Shown: one piece after another, positions 45,493 through 54,632 of the stretch
Numbering within the stretch: position 1 is the stretch's first letter
Layout: each line of letters begins with the position of its first letter
NCBI RefSeq assembly: GCF_014647475.1
Contig: NZ_BMPG01000002.1
Location: forward strand, 248,001 to 312,000
DNA length: 64,000 bases
DNA from: Halocalculus aciditolerans
GTDB taxonomy: Archaea > Halobacteriota > Halobacteria > Halobacteriales > Halobacteriaceae
Direction of reading: 5' to 3'
Made by a program: the position numbers and the translations under genes
The notes under the pieces: model-generated
The model's database searches: none
Told to the model about the DNA's origin: nothing
What the model saw: the letters and a program-made list of their open reading frames with translations, nothing else

Positions 45493-46422
45493 TCAGTCGG
45501 CGCTGGGGGGGCCGGTGCCGTCGATTCGCTGGCGGAGGTAGCGCTGGACGTGTCGCCATTTGACGAGGAGGAAGCCGGCGAGGATGGCGGCGAAGCCGTA
45601 GACGGTGGAGGGCGCGAGGGATTCGTCGAGGACGAGCCAGCCGAAGACGGCGGCGAACGGCGGGATGACGTATTCGATGAGGCCCATCTCTATCGGTCCG
45701 AGGCGGTGGAGGAGGCGGAAGTAGACGAGGAAGCCGAAGGCTCCGGGGATGACGGCGAGGTAGCCCACCCAGAGGAGGCTCTCCGTGGTGGGGGTGGCGG
45801 CGGCGAGGCCCTGACCGGGGAGGAGGAGTGAGACGGCGTCGAGGGCGAGCGCGCCGACGGCGAGCATCCAGGCTTGGAGGCTGAGGCCGGGGAGGGCGGC
45901 GGCGTCCTCGCGGGTGAAGACCGCGCCGGCGACCCAGGCGACGGCGGAGGCGAGGACGAGCCAGACGCCGACGTCGCGGAGGAGGTTATCGGGGTCGGGG
46001 TTGGCGATGAGGACGACGCCGAGGAATCCGAGGAGGACGCCGGCGACGCCGCGCGCGGAGATGGATTCGTCGGGGCGGAAGACGGCGGTGACGGCGGGGG
46101 TGAGGACGGGGACGAGGCCGAGGAGGGTGGAGGCGACGGCGCTCGTGACGTAGTCCTGGCCGGCGAAGAGGAGGGCGTGGTGCGCGCCGATGTTGAAGAC
46201 GCCGCCGACGAGGATGGGCGTCCAGTCACCGGGGCCGCGGGGGCGGAGCGAGCGGCCGGTGGCGGCGGCGACGGCGAAGAGGAGGACGGCGGCGAGCGTG
46301 AACCGGAGGCCGCCGAGGAGGACGGGCGGGAAGTCCGCGAGCGCGGCTTTCGTCGCCGGGAACGCCGTCCCCCAGACGGCGGCGAGAGCGAGGTAGAGGA
46401 GCGCGTCGCGACGGCTAGCCAT
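45493..46422 (-). CDS. DMT-superfamily (EamA) transporter
   Basis: A 309-residue protein with ten predicted membrane helices in two EamA repeats: the first opens LYLALAAVWGTAFPATKAAL, the second starts around LASAVAWVAGAVFTRED and ends GFAAILAGFLLVKWRH. DMT carriers export or import amino acids, nucleotide sugars or drugs; the substrate is unknown. The ATG at 46422 gives MASRRDALLY; longer frames upstream are not conserved. Confidence 0.9.
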   Translation of the reverse strand: MASRRDALLYLALAAVWGTAFPATKAALADFPPVLLGGLRFTLAAVLLFAVAAATGRSLRPRGPGDWTPILVGGVFNIGAHHALLFAGQDYVTSAVASTLLGLVPVLTPAVTAVFRPDESISARGVAGVLLGFLGVVLIANPDPDNLLRDVGVWLVLASAVAWVAGAVFTREDAAALPGLSLQAWMLAVGALALDAVSLLLPGQGLAAATPTTESLLWVGYLAVIPGAFGFLVYFRLLHRLGPIEMGLIEYVIPPFAAVFGWLVLDESLAPSTVYGFAAILAGFLLVKWRHVQRYLRQRIDGTGPPSAD

Positions 46423-46830
46423 TACCGAGAGGAGCACACGCCGGTATACGTGGGTTTCGAAGCGAAACGATCTACGGCCGCTGCCACAGGCCACACGAAC
46501 TGAGGCCCGCGGTACGGAAACCGGAGAGTGCGAGCGCCTCCCGGGGCGCTCGCACTCCACGGTTCAATCTACACCGACCACGAAGCGAACGGCAGTGAGC
46601 GACCCTGGTGGTCTCGAAAATCGGAGGTTTTCCGGACTGAGCGAACCGAAGGTTCGCGATGGCCGCGGGACCGTAGGTCCCGCTCGCCCCCGAGAGAGCG
46701 AAGCTCTCTCGTAGGGACGCTGCAAGGGCGAGCGCGAGCGTCTCGTGGGACGCTCACGGCTACGCCGTTCGCTTTTTTCGTGCCTTCACTTCGTTCAGGT
46801 ACGTGGCGCTCGCGCGAGGGCGTGCTAGTG
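46423..46830. repeat. Intergenic cluster of perfect hairpins
   Basis: The 408-bp gap carries no gene but at least five perfect palindromes: GAGTGCGAGCGCC/GGCGCTCGCACTC (46526-46557, 13 bp), GCGAACC-gaa-GGTTCGC (46641-46657), GCGGGACC-gta-GGTCCCGC (46665-46683), CGAGAGAGC-gaa-GCTCTCTCG (46691-46711) and GAGCGTC/GACGCTC (46736-46755). Three have 3-nt loops. A T6 run follows near 46775. These look like a family of short inverted repeats seen in haloarchaeal intergenic DNA. Confidence 0.75.
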
Positions 46831-48204
46831 CTAGAGGTAGTCGAAGGCGGTGTCGCCGCCGGTGAAGCCGGCGCGTTGGTGGGACCATTCGAAGGGTTCC
46901 ACGTCGCGGCGGTCGTCGAGGAAGTCGACGATTTCGCGGCCGACGTGCTGGCCGTAGAGTTCGGGGGCGTCGGCGAGGTGGTCGCGGACGCGGTCGGTCT
47001 CGTAGACGTACTCGATCATTGCTTGGACGGTTTCGCCGTCGGTGGGGGGGACGAGGAGGTTGGAGCCGGCGTCGGCGACGGTTTCTGGTCGGTCGGTGTT
47101 GAAGCGGGCGGTGAGGCAGAGGGCGTCGTCGATGACGTTGAGTTCTTCCTGCATGCTGCCGGAGTCGGTGAATTCGGCGAAGCACTGCCCGGAGTCGAGG
47201 AACTCGTAGACGTGGGCGTGCTTCTTCCAGAGGCCAGTGAAGAGGAAGTTCTCGCGTTCGTCGTCGAGGTCGAGGAGTGTCTCGCGGTAGCCGTATTCTT
47301 CGAGGGCTTGGCGGGTGGCGTGGAGTTCGAGGAAGTTGACGTTGTAGCCGTTCTCGACGAGGCCGATGACGGCGTCGACGATAGCGCTGAACCGCTCGGG
47401 GAGGAGGTTGGCGCGGCGGTGGATGTCGACGCGGATCCAGTCGTCGCGTTCTTCGAGGACGGGGTAGATGTCGAAGACGGATTCGTCGAGTTCCTCGGTG
47501 CGTTTGGTTTCGATGGCGTCGACGATGGAGTTGCCGACGACGGGGATGCGTTCGTCGCCGCGGACGGATTCGGGGTAGCCCTCGTTCAGGAGGTGTTGGC
47601 GGTTGCGTTCGACGGGCGCGAAGTGGTAGAGGGCGGCGGCGGAGCCGACGAAGGTGTCGTACTGCTCGGGGAAGGGCTCGGTGCGGTCGAGCGTCCAGTC
47701 GCCTTCCCACTGGTCGCGGACGAAGGCTTCGGGGTCGCCGAGGTTGTCGAAGCTCGGGGCCATGCCGCGCAGGCCGGCTTCGTTGTGCGCGACGAACTGG
47801 TTGGTGGCGAACGCCCACGCCTGCGGGAAGACGCCGGCGGCGTGCGTGTCGCCGTGGACGAGCGGGAGGATGGTGGTGTCAGGATACTCCTCGTCGAGGT
47901 AGTCGGCGAACGCCTTCGTCCGCGTCATCAGGTCGGCGGTCTTCTCGCTGAGCCCGCCGCGGATGCCCATGTCGACGCCGATCTGGTCCTCGATGCCGTA
48001 TTCGGCGAGGCCGTGGCCGAGCACGTCGTCGTAGTGCTGGCCCGTGTGGAGGACGAAGCACGGCAGGCCGCGTTCCTGCGCCGCCGTGACGACGGGGGCC
48101 TGCTTGTAGAAGTCGGGTTTCGTCGCCGTCACCACGGCGACGGCGAACTCCTCGCCCTCCAGCTGGCGGGCGAGGCGGTCCTCGTAGAGGTCGAAGTCGG
48201 CCAT
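46831..48204 (-). CDS. UDP-N-acetylglucosamine 2-epimerase-like enzyme (WecB fold)
   Basis: A 457-residue protein. The nucleotide-sugar site FVLHTGQHYDDVLGHGLAEY, the motif PLVHGDTHAAG, HRRANLLPERF and FTDSGSMQEELN match non-hydrolysing UDP-GlcNAc 2-epimerases, but the usual GTRPE motif near the N-terminus is replaced by TATKPDFYKQAPVV. It may act on a different UDP-sugar or be a divergent branch. It could supply sugars for surface glycans together with AglJ. The ATG at 48204 (MADFDL) is chosen; one two codons upstream is possible. Confidence 0.8.
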   Translation of the reverse strand: MADFDLYEDRLARQLEGEEFAVAVVTATKPDFYKQAPVVTAAQERGLPCFVLHTGQHYDDVLGHGLAEYGIEDQIGVDMGIRGGLSEKTADLMTRTKAFADYLDEEYPDTTILPLVHGDTHAAGVFPQAWAFATNQFVAHNEAGLRGMAPSFDNLGDPEAFVRDQWEGDWTLDRTEPFPEQYDTFVGSAAALYHFAPVERNRQHLLNEGYPESVRGDERIPVVGNSIVDAIETKRTEELDESVFDIYPVLEERDDWIRVDIHRRANLLPERFSAIVDAVIGLVENGYNVNFLELHATRQALEEYGYRETLLDLDDERENFLFTGLWKKHAHVYEFLDSGQCFAEFTDSGSMQEELNVIDDALCLTARFNTDRPETVADAGSNLLVPPTDGETVQAMIEYVYETDRVRDHLADAPELYGQHVGREIVDFLDDRRDVEPFEWSHQRAGFTGGDTAFDYL

Positions 48205-48270
48205 TACCACCGGCTTCCCGGCGGACGCGCTTAGGGATTGGGTTGTCGCGTCCCCACCGGCTCTGCGATC

Positions 48271-48699
48271 CTACTCGTCGTCCTCGAAGTCGAGCGCGCA
48301 GGAGTTGATGCAGAACCGTTTTCCCGTTTCCGTCGGCCCGTCGTCGAAGACGTGGCCGAGGTGGCCGCCACAGTTCGCACAGACGACTTCCGTTCTCGTC
48401 ATCCCGTGGCTGCGGTCCTCGCGGAGCTCCACCGCGCCGTCGACGGCGTCGTCGAAACTCGGCCACCCCGACCCCTCCGAGTCGAACTTCGTCTCCGACT
48501 CGAAGAGCACCGCATCACACCCCGCACACGTGTACGCGCCGTCGTCGTCCTTCCCGATGAACTCGCCCGTGAACTTCCGCTCTGTGCCTTGCTCGCGGAG
48601 CACCCGATACTCCTCCTCAGTCAAGATTTCCCGCCACTCCGCCTCGGTCTGCGGGAGGTCGCGCGTCTCCCCGTCGCCGTCGCGGTCTGTCTCGCTCAT
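48271..48699 (-). CDS. msrB: Methionine-R-sulfoxide reductase B
   Basis: A 142-residue protein. The catalytic Cys is in KRFCINSCAL near the end; the structural zinc site is CAGC (about 58-61) with CANC (about 107-110). GWPSFDDAV and HGMTRTEVVC, GGHLGHVFDDGP are standard MsrB motifs. It repairs oxidised methionines using thioredoxin. It lies 25 nt downstream of the helicase stop-start region in the same orientation. Confidence 0.95.
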   Translation of the reverse strand: MSETDRDGDGETRDLPQTEAEWREILTEEEYRVLREQGTERKFTGEFIGKDDDGAYTCAGCDAVLFESETKFDSEGSGWPSFDDAVDGAVELREDRSHGMTRTEVVCANCGGHLGHVFDDGPTETGKRFCINSCALDFEDDE

Positions 48700-48724
48700 A
48701 CTCCGCCAAACGTCTGCCAGCCGG

Positions 48725-50623
48725 TTAGCGGTTCCCCTCCGACTCCTCAGCAGGCGGCTCGACAGCGTCTCCGTCGGTAGCGTCCTCGCCACCGACGGCT
48801 TCGTCCTCCTCCTCCCGGAAGGCTGGCGCTTGCGCGTCCTGCTCGGTGACGCGAACGCCCTTCCGGGCGAGGTGCTGGGTCTGGCGCTGCGCGAAGTCCT
48901 CCTCGCCGGTCCCGCGGGTGGCGAGCACGAAGACAAGCGCGCGGCCGGCGGGCCGCATCGTCCGCCCGGCGCGCTGGGAGCCCTGTCGTCGGGAGCCGCC
49001 GAGGCCGGACGCGAGAATCGCGAGCTCGGCGTCGGGGAGGTCGATGCCTTCGTCACCGACGCGCGAGATGACGAGCGTGTCCCGCTCGCCGGCGCGGAAC
49101 TGGCTGAACAGCCGCTCGCGGCGGGGGTGCGGCGTCTCCCCGGAGACGAACGGCACGCCCAACTCCTCTGCGAGCCGGTTCCCCTGGTCGAGGTAGTCGA
49201 CGAAGACGAGCGTCTTCGCGCGCGGGTACGCCCGCCGAATCTGGCGGATTTCCTCGGTCTTCGCGGGGTTCGACGCCGCGAGCTGTCGGCGCTTGTGGCC
49301 GTCGGCGTCCGCCCACTCGTAGCGGTCGAGGTCGTCGCCCCACGGGACGTAGCGGATTTCGACCTCGGGCTCCTGCACGAACCCCGCCTCGAAGAGCGCG
49401 TCCCAGTCAGTGCCGATGGGCGGCCCGATGAGCGTGTAGATGTCCGTCTCTCGGTCGTCCTCCCGCACGGGCGTCGCCGACAGGCCGAGGCGCGAAACCG
49501 CCTGGAGGTCCGCCGTCCGCCGGTGGACATCGCTCGGGATGTGGTGGACTTCGTCGTAGACGATGAGCCCCCACTTCCGGCCGTCGAAGAGGTGTCTATG
49601 CCTATCCATCGCCGCCGTTCGGTAGGTCGCGATGGTGACCGGGCGAATGTTCTTCTCGCCGCCGTGGTACTCGCCGATCTGCTCGCGCGTCAACGTGGTG
49701 TGGTCGAGGAGGGCCTGTCGCCACTGCCGCGCGAGGTCCCGGCTGGGGACGAGGATGAGGGTTTCGCCCTCCAGCGCGTCCATGACGCCCATCGCCGCGA
49801 CGGTCTTCCCGCTCCCCGGCGGCCCCACCAGCACGCCCGACTCCGACGTGACGAAGCGGTTCACCCACTCCTGCTGGTAGTCGCGGAGGTCGAGCGTGAG
49901 GTCCATCGGGAGCGGGTCGCCCTCCTCGAGGTGGCGTTCGTCCTGCACCGGATAGCCTGCCTCGTAGAGCGTACGCTTGACCGACGCGACCTCGTCTTCG
50001 TTCACCCACGCCGTCCGGTCGTCGATACGCGCGCGCAGCTGGCCGTCGTCGAGCTTCTGCCGCCCGACGTTCCCCATCAGGTCGTCGCTCCGCGCCGTGA
50101 GAACCACGTAGCCGTCCTCGTGCGTTTCGAGTCTAAACGCGTGCGAGCGCCGCCACTGCGACTCCACGAACTCCTCTAATCCGTTATCGCGCTTCCCCGT
50201 CACCTCCCGCAGCGTCGACAGGAGCGCGTCCAGCGTCTCGTGCGGGGCCGCCCAGATGTCCTCCTTCCGTATTCGGTACCTGTAGGCTCCCTCGTGCGTC
50301 GTGTCTTCGAGGTGCGCGATGTTCGAGAGCCGGGCGCGCGTCCACTGACTCGGCTGGTCCGCGACGATTTCGCGGTTGTCCGCGAACAGGACGACGCGCT
50401 CTCGGTCCTGCGTGTCCGCCCAGTCGCTCGGATAGAACACGACCGGGTCGGCGGAGACGTCCACGCGCTCGACGCCCTCGCCCACGAGCGCCTCCAGGCG
50501 GTCCTCGGCTTCGGCGTGCGTCACGTCCAGCCGCGCCGCCAGCCGCGCCGCCGTCGTCAGCGGATGGCCCTGTTCGTCCAGCGTGTCGTAGAAATCCGCC
50601 AGCGAGAACTCCTCGTCAGTCAC
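48725..50623 (-). CDS. XPB/Rad25-like DNA helicase
   Basis: A 632-residue superfamily 2 helicase. Walker A is GPPGSGKTVAAMG, motif II is DEVHH, motif III SATP appears in LGLSATPVRED, and motif VI is QRAGRTMRP. A damage-recognition-like N-terminal part precedes the core, as in archaeal XPB. Archaeal XPB with Bax1 unwinds DNA in repair; no Bax1 gene is seen here. The acidic C-terminal 40 residues are low complexity. It is read in the same direction as msrB with a 25-nt gap. Confidence 0.9.
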   Translation of the reverse strand: MTDEEFSLADFYDTLDEQGHPLTTAARLAARLDVTHAEAEDRLEALVGEGVERVDVSADPVVFYPSDWADTQDRERVVLFADNREIVADQPSQWTRARLSNIAHLEDTTHEGAYRYRIRKEDIWAAPHETLDALLSTLREVTGKRDNGLEEFVESQWRRSHAFRLETHEDGYVVLTARSDDLMGNVGRQKLDDGQLRARIDDRTAWVNEDEVASVKRTLYEAGYPVQDERHLEEGDPLPMDLTLDLRDYQQEWVNRFVTSESGVLVGPPGSGKTVAAMGVMDALEGETLILVPSRDLARQWRQALLDHTTLTREQIGEYHGGEKNIRPVTIATYRTAAMDRHRHLFDGRKWGLIVYDEVHHIPSDVHRRTADLQAVSRLGLSATPVREDDRETDIYTLIGPPIGTDWDALFEAGFVQEPEVEIRYVPWGDDLDRYEWADADGHKRRQLAASNPAKTEEIRQIRRAYPRAKTLVFVDYLDQGNRLAEELGVPFVSGETPHPRRERLFSQFRAGERDTLVISRVGDEGIDLPDAELAILASGLGGSRRQGSQRAGRTMRPAGRALVFVLATRGTGEEDFAQRQTQHLARKGVRVTEQDAQAPAFREEEDEAVGGEDATDGDAVEPPAEESEGNR

Positions 50624-50918
50624 TACCCGCGACTTGGACGCACACCCTCAAACGGGTTTCGCGTTCGCGGACACGGCGTCGAGCGCGACCGAGCGCCGGG
50701 AGACGACCGGCGTACCGGAGGGGTTTTCCGACGTGGACGCACAGAACTACTCGGACGGCACGGTCAGCCGGCTCCTTTCGGCAATACGTGGTTCGCCACG
50801 TGTGGTCACACGCCGACTGCCCTACCCCGTCTTCTCAACTACTCGCGAGCGACGGCGCTCGCCGCGCGGACACCGAACGAACCGGGAGCGGCGGCGACGC
50901 CGCGGCGGCGTTTTCGGG

Positions 50919-51857
50919 CTATCTGAAGAGGCTCTCCGGGAGGTAGGCGGAGACGGTCCAGTTGGGGGCGTCGACGACCTGATTGATCTTGAGGTCGACG
51001 GCGGCGGACGCGAGGACGTACGCGTTCGGCCTACTGAGCCCGCGTTCGGCTTCGAGGTGGTCGAGCATCCGGGAGAGCGCGACCTTCGAGGCGTCCATGA
51101 GGTCGTCGCGGACGCCCGAGGTGGCGAACATCGGTTCGTCCGCGCCGGTCGGCGTGAAGGGGCCGGTGGTCTCGAAGCTCGGGGCGTCGACGTCGCGGTC
51201 GGCGATGCGGAGCCTGGCTGTGACGTCCATCGGGGCTTCGATGCCGGTGAGGCAGACCTCGCCGTCGCCCTGCGCGGCGTGACAGTCGCCCGTGGAGAAC
51301 GATCCTCCCGGAACCTCGACCGGGAGGTAGAGCGTACTGCCAGCAGACAGGTGTTTGATGTCGAGGTTGCCGCCGACGGCGCGGGGCGGGATCGTGGAGT
51401 GCGCGCCATTCTCGCCGGGGGCGACGCCCGCGCAGCCGGGGAAGGCGTCGATGGGGACGGCGACGTCATCGTCGAAGCGTGCGGTGTCGCCGTCGAGGTC
51501 CCAGGTGTGGACGTAGGCGTCGGGGAACTCCTCGGGGAGGAGGCCGGACTCCTGCTCGCCGGGGACGACGTAGGAAACGCCCCAGCCGTGGTGGTCGAAG
51601 TCGAGGAAGTCGACGGCGAGCGTGTCCCCGGGCTCCGCCCCGTCGACGGCGACGGGACCGGTGAGCGCGTGGCCTTCGACGGTCATCGAGCGGAGGTCGT
51701 CGACGGTGGCGCTCGGACCGAGTTGGCCATCGGTGGCGTCCCGGCACTCGAACGTCACGACGTCGCCGGGGTCGACTTCGAGGACGGGGTCCAGGGAGTT
51801 GTCCCACGCGTAGTGGACGGTCTCCTCGGTGGCGTCGATGGTGTGGTCGGCGTGCAC
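50919..51857 (-). CDS. Acetamidase/formamidase-family protein
   Basis: A 312-residue protein (AGSTLYLPVEVPGGSFSTGD, then CHAAQGDGEVCLTGIEAPMD) showing the FmdA/AmdA fold signature GDCHAAQGDGE. It hydrolyses formamide or acetamide to ammonia and acid. The family is usually metal dependent. ATG at 51857. The 295-bp region 50624-50918 upstream of its 3' end contains no other gene. Confidence 0.9.
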   Translation of the reverse strand: MHADHTIDATEETVHYAWDNSLDPVLEVDPGDVVTFECRDATDGQLGPSATVDDLRSMTVEGHALTGPVAVDGAEPGDTLAVDFLDFDHHGWGVSYVVPGEQESGLLPEEFPDAYVHTWDLDGDTARFDDDVAVPIDAFPGCAGVAPGENGAHSTIPPRAVGGNLDIKHLSAGSTLYLPVEVPGGSFSTGDCHAAQGDGEVCLTGIEAPMDVTARLRIADRDVDAPSFETTGPFTPTGADEPMFATSGVRDDLMDASKVALSRMLDHLEAERGLSRPNAYVLASAAVDLKINQVVDAPNWTVSAYLPESLFR

Positions 51858-51992
51858 ACTCCCTGGTTCGCGGGGAGCGGGAAAACGACTCGGATGGCGG
51901 CGGTGTGGACGAGGGACGAGCGGGGAGACACAACGCGCAGACGGCGAGAGAGAGGGCGCGATTGAGCGAGAGTGAGCGAGTAGGTGGGTGCG

Positions 51993-53204
51993 TTAGACGT
52001 CGCCGTCGATGGCGGCGGAGACGTCGGCGCGGCTGAAGAGGCGTTCGTCCTCGGGAATCTGGGGGTAGTCGCCGCCCGTGTAGCCCGGCCACTCGCCGAA
52101 GACGTCGGGGTAGAGCTGTTTCGCGGTCATTTCGAGCTGGAAGAGGTTCATGACGGGGCCCTGGTAGCGCATCCCCTGAGCGTAGACGCGGTCGTTCTGA
52201 ACGGCGGAGAGCTGGCTGCCGACGTCGTGGGACTCGAGTTGGCTGCGGACCTGCGCCATGTCGTAGTTCGGCGTCATGCCCCAGAGGTGGAGGATGACGT
52301 CGGGGTCGGCTTCGGCCATGGCCTCCATGCCGACCTGACCCCAGAGCTGCCCCCAGTCCTCGTCGGCGAAGGCGTCGTGCGCGCCGAGCGGGCGGGTGTC
52401 GGCCTGCCAGTAGCCCGGCCAGTTGATGTGGTAGGTCCAGAAGGAGCCGTCGCTGTAAGTGACGCGGACGGCGGTGGGGCGTTCGTCCTCGGGGGGCAGG
52501 CCGTCCTCGATGGTCGTCATGAGGTCGGCGTGGACCGAGGCGAGGGCCTCGTAGCGCGCGCGTTCCCGGAAGACGTCGGCGACGTGTCCGAAGAGCTCCC
52601 AGAGCGTGTAGTACTCGTAGGCGTCGGCGTAGCCGTCGGGGGCGTCGGCGTTCGTGCCGCTGTAGAAGTTCCCGAACCAGGGCGCGAGCGTGTCACGGAT
52701 CTCCTCGACGTCGCTCTGACTCCAGTTCTGCTGCGTGGACGCCCACGCGGGGTCGGTGAGGTGGACGTCGCTGTCGAGGCTGTAGAGGAACTCCTTGGAG
52801 AGCCCGTCGGAGAGCGGGTCCGGGAGGCCCTCCCAGTCGAAGGAGACGTCGTCGAGGCGCGCGTAGTACTGGTTCATCGTCGTCCCGGACATCTTCGGGA
52901 CGTAGACGCTGTTGATGGCGTCGCCGTGTCCGAGCGCGACCGCCATGTCGGCGTACTGGGGGAAGACGGTGAAAACCGATTCGGGGACGCTGTCGAACTC
53001 GACGTCGCCCACGGGGGCCACCGAGGCGGTGTACGACTGGCTCTGCGTGGTCGTGTCCGCGTCGGTCGTCGTGTCGGTCGAACTGGTCGTCGTCCCGTCG
53101 CTCCCGCCGCCGCTGCAGCCGGCGAGGAGCGCGCCGCCGAGCGCCGCTCCCGTCCCGAGGTAGCGCCGCCGCGACATCGGCTCGTCGTCCGTCCTACGGT
53201 CCAT
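51993..53204 (-). CDS. Substrate-binding lipoprotein of an ABC transporter (iron/cobalamin type)
   Basis: A 403-residue protein. A Tat-type signal RRRYLGTGAALGG ends in a lipobox LAGC, followed by a Thr/Asp/Ser linker. The BtuF/FepB-like fold has the domain VFTVFPQYADMAVALGHGDA and a late DVILHLWGMTPNYDMAQV with an iron-uptake-like pattern. The ligand is probably a ferric siderophore or corrinoid. No permease is adjacent. A start at 53204 or 53177 is possible. It is preceded by two DtxR-type palindromes and a CTATAGG box that fits a leaderless start at 53204. Confidence 0.83.
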   Translation of the reverse strand: MDRRTDDEPMSRRRYLGTGAALGGALLAGCSGGGSDGTTTSSTDTTTDADTTTQSQSYTASVAPVGDVEFDSVPESVFTVFPQYADMAVALGHGDAINSVYVPKMSGTTMNQYYARLDDVSFDWEGLPDPLSDGLSKEFLYSLDSDVHLTDPAWASTQQNWSQSDVEEIRDTLAPWFGNFYSGTNADAPDGYADAYEYYTLWELFGHVADVFRERARYEALASVHADLMTTIEDGLPPEDERPTAVRVTYSDGSFWTYHINWPGYWQADTRPLGAHDAFADEDWGQLWGQVGMEAMAEADPDVILHLWGMTPNYDMAQVRSQLESHDVGSQLSAVQNDRVYAQGMRYQGPVMNLFQLEMTAKQLYPDVFGEWPGYTGGDYPQIPEDERLFSRADVSAAIDGDV

Positions 53205-53209
53205 ACTCT

Positions 53210-53259
53210 TTAGGGTTGCCTAAGCACCTATAGTCGTTTCGAGTTTTAGGCGGCCCTAA
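53210..53259. promoter_or_regulatory. Twin DtxR/SirR-type operators (TTAGG-N4-CCTAA)
   Basis: Two perfect palindromes TTAGG-GTTG-CCTAA (53210-53223) and TTAGG-CGGC-CCTAA (53246-53259) flank the TATA box CTATAGG (near 53230) of the binding-lipoprotein gene. TTAGG/CCTAA half-sites are those of the DtxR family of iron- or manganese-dependent repressors, including the haloarchaeal Idr proteins. The second site overlaps the stop of the oxidase gene. It indicates metal-dependent repression. Confidence 0.7.
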
Positions 53260-54632
53260 TCGTCCGGGAGGACCTTTCCCGGGTTCAGAATCCCCTTCGG
53301 GTCGAAGGTCTCTTTCACCGAGCGCATGAGGTCGATGCCGGCCGGGCCGTGCTCGCGCGCCATGAACTTCCGCTTCCCCGTGCCGACGCCGTGCTCGCCC
53401 GTCGACGTCCCGCCGAGGTCGATTGCCGTCTCCACGACGCGCTCGTTCAGTTCGTGCGCGCGCTCCATCGCGTCCGGGTCGTCGAAATCCGCGAGCGGCG
53501 TGTAGTGGAGGTTCCCGTCGCCCGCGTGCCCCACGGAGGGCGTCGGCACGCCGAGGTCCGCCGCGGCGTCCGCGACCGCCGTCACGATGTCCGGGTACTT
53601 CGAAATCGGCACGACCACGTCGCCGATGACGACCACGTCCTTCTCCGCGTCGTAGGCGCGCGCGGCCGGAAGGGCGTCCCGTCGCGCCTGCCAGATCTCG
53701 TCCATCTCCCCGTCGCTCGCGTCCTCCCAGCGCTCCGCGCCGTGCTCCTCGCAGATGCCGCGCGCGAACGCCAAGTCCTCGTCCACGCCGGCGTTGTTGG
53801 CGTGGAGTTCGAGGATGAGCGTCGGCGACTCCGGGAGCGCGACGTCGGCGTACGCGCGGAGCTGTTCGACGGTGAACGCGTCGAGGAACTCTATCGCGCC
53901 CGGTTGGAGGCCCGCGCCGACGACGTCCGCGACCGTCCGCGCTGCCGCTCCCACGTCCGGGAAGGAGACGATGGCCGCGCGCTTCTCCGCCGGAATCCCG
54001 GAGAGCGCGAGCGTCACCTCGGTCACGATTCCCAGCGTCCCCTCGCTCCCGACGAAGAGGTCCTTCAGGCTGTACCCCGAGGAGGACTTCACGACGTCGC
54101 TCCCGCACTCGACGACGCGGCCGTCCGCGAGCACGACCTCCAGCGCCCGCACGTGGTCGCGCGTCTCCCCGTACCGCACCGCGTTGAACCCGCTCGCGTT
54201 GTTCGCCACCATCCCGCCGACCGTCGCGACGTCGCTGCTGGAGATGCCCGGCGGGAACCGGAGGCCGTGGCGCGCGAGCCGGTCGTTCAGGTCGTCGTAG
54301 ACGACGCCCGCGCCCACCGTCGCGGAGAGGTCGTCCGGCCGGACGTCGACCGACGTGAGGTCCGCGGTGCTGAGGACGAGGCCGCCAGCGACCGGGATGG
54401 CGTTCCCTTCGAGGCTCGACCCGCCCGACCGCGGCGTCACCGGAATCCCTCGGTCGTTCGCCGCGGCGAGCACGCGCGACACCTCCGCCGTGCTCGCGGG
54501 CCACGCGACGGCGTCCGGCCGCCGCGGCTCGTGCGGGCTCGCGTCGCCCGCGACCTGCTCGCGGTCGGCCGCCCGCGTGCTGTACCGACCGGCGTCGAGG
54601 CAGTCGTCGAGGAAGTCGAAATCGTATGCCAC
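53256..54632 (-). CDS. FAD-binding 2-hydroxyacid oxidase (GlcD/D-lactate dehydrogenase type)
   Basis: A 458-residue flavoprotein of the PCMH family. The FAD-binding half has VLAAANDRGIPVTPRSGGSS, then GLRFPPGISSSDVATVGGMV and YSLKDLFVGSEGTLGIVTEV. The C-terminal half (GHAGDGNLHYTP, STGEHGVGTGKRKF) carries the catalytic histidines typical of GlcD-like enzymes. It oxidises a 2-hydroxyacid such as D-lactate or glycolate. It is followed by the binding-lipoprotein gene on the same strand. No Fe-S partner subunit (GlcF) is next to it. Confidence 0.9.
   Translation of the reverse strand: MAYDFDFLDDCLDAGRYSTRAADREQVAGDASPHEPRRPDAVAWPASTAEVSRVLAAANDRGIPVTPRSGGSSLEGNAIPVAGGLVLSTADLTSVDVRPDDLSATVGAGVVYDDLNDRLARHGLRFPPGISSSDVATVGGMVANNASGFNAVRYGETRDHVRALEVVLADGRVVECGSDVVKSSSGYSLKDLFVGSEGTLGIVTEVTLALSGIPAEKRAAIVSFPDVGAAARTVADVVGAGLQPGAIEFLDAFTVEQLRAYADVALPESPTLILELHANNAGVDEDLAFARGICEEHGAERWEDASDGEMDEIWQARRDALPAARAYDAEKDVVVIGDVVVPISKYPDIVTAVADAAADLGVPTPSVGHAGDGNLHYTPLADFDDPDAMERAHELNERVVETAIDLGGTSTGEHGVGTGKRKFMAREHGPAGIDLMRSVKETFDPKGILNPGKVLPDD

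Noticed and set aside
46528-48234. 568-codon plus-strand frame over the epimerase-like gene
   Set aside because: Val/Glu/Gly-rich shadow starting in palindromic DNA; the minus strand shows real epimerase motifs.
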